A stretch of 19,337 nt of DNA, taken from positions 1 through 19,337 of the forward strand of contig CAMLFF010000024.1 of the NCBI GenBank assembly GCA_946479185.1, given 5' to 3'. Position 1 is the first letter of the stretch, and each line of letters starts with the position of its first letter. The stretch comes from an uncultured Sphingobium sp. (GTDB lineage Bacteria; Pseudomonadota; Alphaproteobacteria; Sphingomonadales; Sphingomonadaceae). Shown here in pieces: positions 1 to 5,273 of this stretch. Made by a program: the position numbers and the translations under genes. The notes beneath the pieces are model-generated. The model was not told where the DNA came from. It made no database searches and saw nothing but the letters and a program-made list of their open reading frames with translations.

Positions 1-174
1 CACCAGATCCGCTCCTATGTGCTCCAGCCCTATCAGCTGGTGAAGGATCTGCGCACCGGCGTCACCTCCACCTCGCCCGATGACGTGCTGGATGGCGCGC
101 TCGATCCGTTCATGGCGGCTGCGCTCAGCCAGAAGGTGACGGGCGAAAAGGTCGATGTGGAGGATGTGGACTGA
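1..174 (+). CDS. prfB: Peptide chain release factor 2, C-terminal part
   Basis: Only the last 57 codons are in the window; the gene enters from the left edge. The reading frame begins HQIRSYVLQPYQLVKDLRTG, which matches the conserved segment after the GGQ domain of class I release factors. The 'KDLRTGV...VLDGALDPF' pattern is that of RF2, not RF1. RF2 releases the finished peptide at UGA and UAA stop codons. The catalytic GGQ loop, the stop-codon-reading SPF motif and any programmed frameshift site lie upstream and cannot be seen. The stop TGA overlaps the ATG of the next gene by one base (TGATG), so the methyltransferase-like gene is probably co-transcribed and translationally coupled. Confidence 0.93.
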   Translation, partial: HQIRSYVLQPYQLVKDLRTGVTSTSPDDVLDGALDPFMAAALSQKVTGEKVDVEDVD

Positions 175-923
175 TGAAGCGGTCGCGCGCTGCGGGGGTG
201 GCTGCGGCGCTACTGGCGCTGGGCGGATCCCTTTCCGGTTGCGGCTCCTTCGCCTCCCCTGCCGATGAGCGCGCGGAAACGGCGCAGGCATTCCCCCGTG
301 CCGACCGGCCCATCGCGCCGATCATCTCGACCCGCTGGTCCACGGAGGAAGCGCGCGACCGGGTGAAGGAAGCCGACGAGATCATGGACCGCGCCGGGAT
401 CGCGCCGGGCATGACGGTGGCGGACATCGGCGCAGGCGAGGGCTATTACACCGTGCGCCTCGCCAAGCGCGTTGGCCCCAATGGCCGCGTGCTCGGACAA
501 GATATTTTCGGCGAGGTCATCGACCAACTCGGCCAGCGCGTGACGCGCGAGAATATGAGCAATGTGAGCGTGAAGCTCGGCACGCCGGATGACCCCAAGC
601 TCCCCGATGCCAGTTTCGACCGGGTGCTGATGGTGCATATGTATCATGAGATTGCAGAGCCATATGCCTTTCTGTGGCGGCTCCATCCTGCGCTCAAGCC
701 CGATGGGGAAGTGATCGTGGTGGATGCGAATCGGCCCACCGAGCAGCATGGCACGCCGCCTGCCTTGTTGCGTTGCGAGCTGGAAGCGGTGGGCTTCACC
801 TTCATCGCCATCGAGCGCAAGACGGCGGCGGGCGGCTATCTCGCCCGGTTCAAGGCGGGCAGTCCGCGCAAAGAGCCAGCCGCCATCCGAGCCTGCCGAT
901 TGTCGCGCGCGCCGCGCTCCTGA
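174..923 (+). CDS. Predicted lipoprotein with class I SAM-methyltransferase fold
   Basis: This 249-aa protein begins with a typical lipoprotein signal: basic MKRSR, a hydrophobic stretch, then the lipobox LSGC with the acylated cysteine at residue 23. After a linker, residues 82-97 carry a class I methyltransferase motif I (VADIGAGEGYYTVRLA). An acidic strand end follows (GQD, about 108-110), then the later strand 'FDRVLMVHMYHEI' (148-160) and 'LKPDGEVIVVDANRP' (174-188). The core is complete, so it looks able to bind SAM, but no substrate can be named. The start overlaps the prfB stop, which supports both the start and co-transcription. The tension is that a lipoprotein signal would put a SAM-dependent enzyme outside the cytoplasm, where SAM is not expected. 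Either the N-terminus is not processed or the domain has another use. The gene ends 7 bp from the convergent repressor gene. Confidence 0.8.
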   Translation: MKRSRAAGVAAALLALGGSLSGCGSFASPADERAETAQAFPRADRPIAPIISTRWSTEEARDRVKEADEIMDRAGIAPGMTVADIGAGEGYYTVRLAKRVGPNGRVLGQDIFGEVIDQLGQRVTRENMSNVSVKLGTPDDPKLPDASFDRVLMVHMYHEIAEPYAFLWRLHPALKPDGEVIVVDANRPTEQHGTPPALLRCELEAVGFTFIAIERKTAAGGYLARFKAGSPRKEPAAIRACRLSRAPRS

Positions 924-930
924 TTAGCCG

Positions 931-1611
931 TCAGCCGACGCGGCGGCCTGCCCAGATCACGCGCCCGACAATGGCGACCAGCTCGGGCTCAATATCTTCC
1001 CAGGTCGGGTAGAGCGGATTGTCACTGCGGATCGAGAAGCGGCCGCGCTGTCGTGCCAGCGCCACCCGCTTGACCATCAGCACATCATCCATGCGCAGCA
1101 CATAAATGCCATCGCGCAATTGCTCGATGCCGCTTGCCCGGTCCACCATGATGTCATCGCCATCATTGAGCGTGGGAGACATTGATTCGCCATCCACCCG
1201 GATGAGCGAGAGCATGTCTGGCCGCCCCCCCAAGGCGCGTAGCCAGCGCGCATCAAAGGCGAGGGCGCCTGCCGCGGTTTCATCCTCCTGCAATGATCCG
1301 GGGCCAGCCGATGCGCCCAGCGCAAGCCGGGGCACGGCGACCAGTTCACCCGCCAGTGGCGAAGCCCGGCCCGTGGCGCGGGATGCCTGCAAAACCGGCC
1401 CCTGCGCTCCTCCCAGCAGGCTCTCATCCACATTGAAATAGCGGGCGAGCAGCTTGCGGTCGGCTTCATCCAATTTGCGCGGCGTGCCACGTTTCACGAA
1501 CTGCTGAATATAGGCGGGATTGCGCCCGATGAGCTTCGACGCGGAGCCATAGGTCTCCCCACGCTCGCGAATCAGCCGGTCCAGATTGAGTCTCGCATCA
1601 TCGCTCATCAT
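931..1611 (-). CDS. XRE/S24-family LexA/CI-like repressor
   Basis: This 226-aa protein has two parts. Residues about 5-60 form a helix-turn-helix region (SASKLIGRNPAYIQQFVKRG). Residues about 93-222 form an S24 peptidase/LexA-like domain. The catalytic serine is visible in GESMSPTL (Ser143) and the general-base lysine in MVKRV (Lys181), with the usual 38-residue gap. ASAGPG at 100-105 is the conserved motif at the domain junction and offers an Ala-Gly bond (102-103) where self-cleavage could occur, as in LexA and lambda CI. Both active residues are intact, so induction by RecA-dependent self-cleavage is possible but not shown. Two ATGs sit together at the start (1611 and 1608). It diverges from the 61-aa gene at 1722, and the shared 110-bp control region carries three repeated AGGAA-type sites that it probably binds. 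It may be a chromosomal stress regulator or a domesticated phage repressor. Confidence 0.88.
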   Translation of the reverse strand: MMSDDARLNLDRLIRERGETYGSASKLIGRNPAYIQQFVKRGTPRKLDEADRKLLARYFNVDESLLGGAQGPVLQASRATGRASPLAGELVAVPRLALGASAGPGSLQEDETAAGALAFDARWLRALGGRPDMLSLIRVDGESMSPTLNDGDDIMVDRASGIEQLRDGIYVLRMDDVLMVKRVALARQRGRFSIRSDNPLYPTWEDIEPELVAIVGRVIWAGRRVG

Positions 1612-1628
1612 GCTTCGTGCTTAACGAA

Positions 1629-1680
1629 AGGAATTTTCCTAGACAAGTAGGAAGCTGCCGTCGATTTAAGGAATATTCCT
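1629..1680. promoter_or_regulatory. Three 20-bp-spaced repressor operators between divergent genes
   Basis: AGGAATTTTCCT (1629-1640) and AGGAATATTCCT (1669-1680, a perfect palindrome) share the form AGGAA-N2-TTCCT. Exactly midway, at 1649-1660, lies a degenerate copy AGGAAGCTGCCG with one intact half-site. The three sites start at 1629, 1649 and 1669, an exact 20-bp step that puts them on nearly the same face of the helix. The array fills the gap between the S24 repressor and the 61-aa gene. Tandem operators of this kind are known from CI-type repressors. That this repressor binds them is inferred from position and symmetry. Weak -35-like boxes (TAGACA on plus at 1640-1645, TTGTCT on minus at 1646-1641) fall between sites one and two, which would suit control of both promoters. 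Confidence 0.75.
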
Positions 1681-1721
1681 AAATCGAGTCGGCGCGATGC
1701 CGGTGAAAGGAGCCCTGAAAG

Positions 1722-1907
1722 ATGACCACCTTACGCAGTATCGAGCAGTTTCTGCGCCGCACCGGCATTGCCGCCACGCGATTTGGGCGGGACGCCGTGC
1801 GTGATCCGCGCCTCGTCCATGATCTGCGGCGAGGACGCGAGCCAAGCGAACGGATGCGCCGTCGTATAGAACATTTCATGAACATCTATGAAGGAGAGGG
1901 TAATTGA
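1722..1907 (+). CDS. Small Cro-sized helix-turn-helix-like protein (61 aa)
   Basis: This 61-aa, strongly basic protein starts MTTLRSIEQFLRRTG and contains RFGRDAVRDPRLVHDLRRG, followed by PSERMRRRIEHFM. The central part can be lined up by eye with the HTH of the divergent repressor: its IGRNPAYIQQFVKRG corresponds to AVRDPRLVHDLRRG, and both are followed by a short linker and a helix ending in a 'Y/HF' pair. This suggests a minimal DNA-binding protein without an effector domain. The ribosome site AAAGGAG (1706-1712) lies 9 bases before the ATG. I recall similar small proteins in other sphingomonads, usually annotated as hypothetical. A Cro-like role opposite the S24 repressor is inference. 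The stop codon overlaps the TTG start of the next gene. Confidence 0.8.
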   Translation: MTTLRSIEQFLRRTGIAATRFGRDAVRDPRLVHDLRRGREPSERMRRRIEHFMNIYEGEGN

Positions 1908-2320
1908 ACGCTCAGTCAGCCATCGTTGCAACAGGTCGCGAGCCACGGGGCCGGTGGAGCGCGCCGTTTCGCAAAGCGGCCAGCGCGCGGTCTGTACATC
2001 CCGTGTCGCAGCGGCGCGATTGTCAGGGTCGGTTGGTCGCGGCACTGCTCGCAATGGCGCCGGAGGGGTGCGTGCTTGCCCACGCAAGTCTGCGCCCATG
2101 GAGTAGCGCCACCTTCATCGGGGCCCAGCATCGTATCAGCTTGCAGCTGACTGGAGCAGACGCAATGGCGCAGGCGCGGCAGCTCGGTGAGCGCCTGAGC
2201 GGAAGTGACTTTGGCTTAGGCAGCCACATTGTGGCGGATCTGGCAGTGGATGAAGTGCGGGCAGAGGACGACCAGTCTGCCTGCCTCATCCTGGCCATCC
2301 TCACGATTGAGGATTGGTGA
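1904..2320 (+). CDS. Conserved hypothetical protein, 138 aa, TTG start
   Basis: I do not recognise a named family. The protein has a basic, poorly ordered N-terminal third (residues about 1-45). A more regular C-terminal domain follows, with 'HRISLQLTGADAMAQARQLGERL' pattern, then SDFGLGSHIVADLAVDEV and an acidic, hydrophobic end (LILAILTIEDW). The start is set by TTG at 1904, overlapping the TGA of the previous gene. An excellent ribosome site, AAGGAGAGGG at 1891-1900, sits 7 bases (from the AGGAG core) ahead. No ATG occurs in frame before the conserved part. Overlap with the 61-aa gene indicates translational coupling, so its job is likely tied to that protein and the S24 repressor. The alternating beta-type C-terminus suggests a small alpha/beta domain. 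It ends 3 bp from the convergent gene at 2324. Confidence 0.72.
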   Translation: MNAQSAIVATGREPRGRWSAPFRKAASARSVHPVSQRRDCQGRLVAALLAMAPEGCVLAHASLRPWSSATFIGAQHRISLQLTGADAMAQARQLGERLSGSDFGLGSHIVADLAVDEVRAEDDQSACLILAILTIEDW

Positions 2321-2323
2321 GTC

Positions 2324-2920
2324 TCAGCCCCGTCGCTCGCTCGAAATGGCGCGCAATTTTGCGAGGGCCTTGGTGAGCTCCTCATCAACCGCACGATCAA
2401 GCTTTGGGGTGGGGCTAGGAAGCATGAGGATCACGGACGCGGGCGGCGCAGCAGCATCTGCTGGTTCAGCGGATGATTGGGTATCGCAAGCGGTATGCGT
2501 GTGATGCGCGAACTGGATCAGGGCGGTGAGGGCCTCCTGCGCTGTCTGCGGGCGTAAGTCAGCGACATCATCAGCGCAGCCGTGCATATAGGGGCCGTGT
2601 GCGCGCTCCCGAAGGGGCGGCAAATCAGCAACCATGCTGGCAATGTCTGCATCGCTCAGCGGTTCAGGCGAATGGGGCGAGGTCAGCTTTTGTGCAGGTT
2701 TGAGCGTCACGACGGACGGCGCAGCGGCCACCGCGCTGCCCATGACGGGCGAGGGCAGGTCACGGCTGGCCAGCAGTGGCTGCCGTGGCGGCGTGGCAGG
2801 CTGGCGATGGCGTGCGAGAATGGCGATCTTGGGATCGGCCGCCAGCTCATGCTCACCCCGTGCGAAACGCACGAGCGCTCCCCAGCCTTTGTCTGCGGAC
2901 TGTCCCTGTGCCAGAATCAT
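2324..2920 (-). CDS. Hypothetical protein, 198 aa, Ala/Pro-rich
   Basis: I do not recognise this protein. It is alanine- and proline-rich, has no signal peptide or membrane segment, and seems largely disordered in the middle. Better-ordered ends are GWGALVRFARGEHELAADPK (residues 13-32) and an acidic/basic helical C-terminus (AVDEELTKALAKLRAIS). The codons favour G or C at third positions, like the neighbours, which supports real coding. I chose the ATG at 2920 because a GAGGAA element lies about 10 bases upstream on the minus strand. The frame stays open to a GTG at 3025, but that start has its ribosome site too close and would add an atypical basic extension. It diverges from the nitronate monooxygenase gene, so the palindrome at 3032-3047 may serve both. 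It could be a protein with a role limited to this lineage. Confidence 0.6.
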   Translation of the reverse strand: MILAQGQSADKGWGALVRFARGEHELAADPKIAILARHRQPATPPRQPLLASRDLPSPVMGSAVAAAPSVVTLKPAQKLTSPHSPEPLSDADIASMVADLPPLRERAHGPYMHGCADDVADLRPQTAQEALTALIQFAHHTHTACDTQSSAEPADAAAPPASVILMLPSPTPKLDRAVDEELTKALAKLRAISSERRG

Positions 2921-2968
2921 ATCATGCCATTCCTCATCAGGATCGCTTTGCGACCGGATCGAGAGAGT

Positions 2969-3001
2969 GGTTAACGAGATTTGGTAAACGAGATGGTAAC
3001 G
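2969..3001. repeat. Short tandem direct repeat GGT(T/A)AACGAGAT
   Basis: GGTTAACGAGAT (2969-2980) and GGTAAACGAGAT (2983-2994) are followed by a partial third copy GGTAACG (2995-3001). The copies start 14 and 12 bases apart. They sit between the start of the minus-strand 198-aa gene and the palindrome ahead of the nitronate monooxygenase gene, in what is probably promoter DNA for the minus-strand gene. They could be binding sites for an unknown regulator. They are short and AT-richer than the surroundings, so chance is not excluded. Confidence 0.4.
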
Positions 3002-3031
3002 CCGCCGGGCTGCGCGGATCACCACCTCCCA

Positions 3032-3047
3032 TTGACGTAAACGTCAA
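3032..3047. promoter_or_regulatory. Palindromic operator TTGACG-N4-CGTCAA
   Basis: The 16-bp sequence TTGACGTAAACGTCAA has two perfect 6-bp inverted arms around TAAA. It lies 35 bases before the nitronate monooxygenase start. This form resembles the sites described for MerR-family regulators of branched-chain amino acid and fatty acid breakdown in proteobacteria (LiuR type), which control acyl-CoA dehydrogenases and related genes. Assignment to such a regulator is by recall of the motif only. It may equally control the divergent gene at 2920. Confidence 0.6.
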
Positions 3048-3082
3048 GCCATGTAAGCTCCGCAAGCGAGAGGAACTAGCCA

Positions 3083-4045
3083 ATGACCTTATCCACGAGA
3101 CTGACGGATAATATGCGCCTGCCGGTCATCGCCGCGCCGCTATTCATCATCTCCAATCCCGATCTGGTGATCGCGCAATGCAAGGCGGGCATCATTGGCT
3201 CGATGCCCTCGCTGAATGCGCGTGGCGAGGAGCGGCTGGAGGACTGGCTGGAAAAGATCACACAGGCGCTCGCAGACCATGACGCGGCGAACCCCGACGC
3301 TCCGGCAGCGCCCTACGCCGTCAATCTCATCGTCCACAAATCCAACCCCCGGCTGATGGAGGATCTGGCGATTTGCGCGCGATTCAAGGTGCCGCTCATC
3401 ATCACGTCGCTTGGCGCGAATGAGGAGGTGAATGCCGCCGTGCGCGGCTGGGGTGGACTGGTGTTCCACGATGTCATCAACCAGCGTTTTGCCCATAAGG
3501 CGATCGAGAAGGGCGCTGACGGTCTCATCCTCGTTGCCGCGGGCGCGGGCGGCCATGCAGGCGCGCAATCGCCCTTTGCGCTGGTGACGGAGACGCGCGC
3601 CTGGTTCGATGGGCCGATCGCGCTTTCCGGCGCGATTGCCTCGGGTGCTGGCGTGCTGGCAGCGCGCGCAATGGGTGCGGACTTTGCCTATATCGGCTCA
3701 GCCTTCATCGCAACGGATGAAGCGCGGGCCAGCGCGGCTTACAAGCAGGCGATCGTGGAAGGCAGCGCGGGGGACATCATCTATTCAAGCTATTTTACGG
3801 GCGTGAAGGGCAATTATCTGCGTGCCTCGATCATGGCGCAGGGCCTCGACCCGGACGACTTGCCGCAAGCTGACCCGAGCGCGATGGACTTTGCCGCCGC
3901 GACCGGCGCTAAGGCGTGGAAAGACATTTGGGGCGCGGGGCAGGGGATCGGCGTGGTGCATGACATTGTGCCAGCCGCCAAACTGATTGAAAGGCTGACG
4001 GGCGAGTATAAAGCGGCTCGGCTGCGGCTCTGTGGCGAAGCTTGA
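3083..4045 (+). CDS. Nitronate monooxygenase (2-nitropropane dioxygenase family)
   Basis: This 320-aa protein is a complete FMN-dependent TIM-barrel enzyme of the nitronate monooxygenase/FabK-like family. It starts with the barrel strand PVIAAPLFIISNPDLV (residues 14-29) and has IIGSMPSLNAR. The hallmark FMN-binding loop AAGAGGHAG is at 152-160; its histidine (158) corresponds to the catalytic base of characterised nitronate monooxygenases. Further FMN-phosphate contacts fit ALSGAIASGAGVLAARAMGADFAYIGSAFI (180-209). Members oxidise nitronates such as propionate-3-nitronate, or act as enoyl reductases; sequence alone cannot decide. The ribosome site AGAGGAA lies about 8 bases before the ATG. 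The upstream palindrome hints at control with acyl-CoA or branched-chain catabolism. Length is normal and nothing is broken. Confidence 0.88.
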   Translation: MTLSTRLTDNMRLPVIAAPLFIISNPDLVIAQCKAGIIGSMPSLNARGEERLEDWLEKITQALADHDAANPDAPAAPYAVNLIVHKSNPRLMEDLAICARFKVPLIITSLGANEEVNAAVRGWGGLVFHDVINQRFAHKAIEKGADGLILVAAGAGGHAGAQSPFALVTETRAWFDGPIALSGAIASGAGVLAARAMGADFAYIGSAFIATDEARASAAYKQAIVEGSAGDIIYSSYFTGVKGNYLRASIMAQGLDPDDLPQADPSAMDFAAATGAKAWKDIWGAGQGIGVVHDIVPAAKLIERLTGEYKAARLRLCGEA

Positions 4046-4101
4046 CATATTCCGCTCACCTAGCGCTTGAAAAGCGCCGCTAAACCCGCCAATGCCCGAC
4101 G

Positions 4102-4404
4102 ATGGACAATAATCGCATCTTCGAAGCGATCGCCCTGCGTCGCTGCCTTGGGGCCAAGTATAACAAGCTCGCGCTCGTCCTCGCGCCGCATGTTCTTTAC
4201 AAGCGCAACGACAGCTATTTCATCGATGCGATCACCATCACCCGCGAAGGCGCCGAGCCACGCGAGCCAAAGGTCGGCAGCTATAATCTGGCAGGCCTGA
4301 GCGAGCTGGAAGTGCTTGATGACGTGTTCGATATCCATCCACTGTTCGACCGGATGGATGTGAAATATCGGGAAAACACGCTTTTCATGATCGACGCCGA
4401 CTGA
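4102..4404 (+). CDS. Hypothetical protein, 100 aa, with weak WYL-like features
   Basis: The family is not firmly recognised. The protein has RRCLGAKYNKLALVLAPHVLYKRNDSYFIDAI (residues 13-44), then a strand ending in GSYNLAGLSELEVLD. This order (a Pro-His before a 'LYxRxxxYFIDA' strand, then a 'K/R..YNLAGLSELEV' segment) resembles the fold pattern of WYL ligand-sensing domains, here alone and without a DNA-binding domain. That likeness is by eye and weak. There is no signal peptide or membrane segment. The ATG at 4102 has no strong ribosome site; the next gene starts 83 bp further on. It lies between the nitronate monooxygenase and the ABC transporter genes, and its function is unknown. Confidence 0.65.
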   Translation: MDNNRIFEAIALRRCLGAKYNKLALVLAPHVLYKRNDSYFIDAITITREGAEPREPKVGSYNLAGLSELEVLDDVFDIHPLFDRMDVKYRENTLFMIDAD

Positions 4405-4417
4405 GCATTGAGGCCTG

Positions 4418-4452
4418 TTGCGCTGCATGATTTAAAAGCGCAAAAATATGAT
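4418..4452 (+). promoter_or_regulatory. Inverted repeat and -10-like box before the ABC transporter genes
   Basis: TTGCGC (4418-4423) and GCGCAA (4438-4443) form perfect 6-bp arms with 14 bases between them. A TATGAT box (4447-4452) follows directly, 35 bases before the ATPase start. I see no good -35 at standard spacing, so transcription may need an activator or the pairing may be chance. If real, this is the control point of the transporter-egtBD run. Confidence 0.4.
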
Positions 4453-4487
4453 GGCTCCATAGTGCGGGCGCGGGCATTGTACCGTGT

Positions 4488-5273
4488 ATGGCCACGCCTC
4501 CCCACCCGCACGACATGATCAGCTTTCAGAATGTGCGCAAAGCCTTCGGCAGCCACGCTGTGCTGGATGATGTGTCGCTCGCTATCGCGCGGGGGTCCTT
4601 CGTCGCGCTCGTCGGCGAATCGGGTGCGGGCAAGACGACGTTGCTCAAGGCAATCAACCGGCTGGTCGAGATCGACAGCGGGACGATCCTGATTGATGGC
4701 GAGCCGATCAATGCCCTGCCATTGCACGAATTGCGCCGCCGGATCGGCTATGTATTTCAGGGCGTCGGCCTGTTTCCGCATATGAGCGTTGCGCAGAATA
4801 TCTGGCTCGTGCCCCGCTTGCAGAATGTGCCTACGCAAAACCAGGCGGCGCGGGTGAGTGAATTGCTCGACCTCGTGTCGCTCCCTGCGGATGTGGCCGA
4901 GCGCTATCCCGCGCAACTCTCCGGCGGGCAGGCCCAGCGCGTTGGTTTCGCGCGGGCGCTGGCCGCCAATCCGGCGCTCATGCTGATGGACGAGCCTTTC
5001 GGTGCGCTCGATCCGGTGACGCGCAGCGAGCTTGGCCGCGCCTATCGCGCCCTGCATGATCGCATGGGCCTGACCAGCATTCTCGTGACGCATGATATGG
5101 CCGAAGCGCTGCTGCTCGCAGACCGCATCATCGTGCTGGGCGGCGGCGGCATCTTGGCCGACATGGCGCCGCGCGACCTGCTGCATTATCAGGGCGATGC
5201 GAGCGTGCGGGCGATGATCGATGTCGTGCGCAATCAGGCCGATCAGCTTGAAGCGCTCGGGAAGGCGCCATGA
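4488..5273 (+). CDS. ABC transporter ATPase, osmoprotectant/EgtV type
   Basis: This 261-aa ATPase has every ABC motif: Walker A GESGAGKTT (43-51), Q-loop Gln91 in VFQGVGLFPHM, signature LSGGQ (144-148), Walker B LMLMDEP with Glu169, D-loop GALD and H-loop His202. The 'YVFQGVGLFPHMSVAQNI' stretch is typical of the OpuA/OpuC/ProV group that moves glycine betaine, choline or carnitine. The tandem CBS domains often found at the C-terminus of that group are absent; the protein stops about 20 residues after the core. Its stop overlaps the permease start (ATGATG at 5270). Because egtB and egtD follow, I infer a role like EgtV, the ATPase for ergothioneine uptake, although betaine-type substrates remain possible. 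ATG 4488 has no clear ribosome site; Met10 is an alternative start. Confidence 0.85.
   Translation: MATPPHPHDMISFQNVRKAFGSHAVLDDVSLAIARGSFVALVGESGAGKTTLLKAINRLVEIDSGTILIDGEPINALPLHELRRRIGYVFQGVGLFPHMSVAQNIWLVPRLQNVPTQNQAARVSELLDLVSLPADVAERYPAQLSGGQAQRVGFARALAANPALMLMDEPFGALDPVTRSELGRAYRALHDRMGLTSILVTHDMAEALLLADRIIVLGGGGILADMAPRDLLHYQGDASVRAMIDVVRNQADQLEALGKAP

Noticed and set aside
931..2320. Prophage remnant
   Set aside because: There is a phage-type repressor but no integrase, attachment repeats, structural or lysis genes, and base composition matches the neighbours.
2921..3025. N-terminal extension of the 198-aa minus-strand protein from GTG 3025
   Set aside because: Its ribosome site would be only a base or so away and the extension has an atypical basic composition; ATG 2920 has GAGGAA at good spacing.
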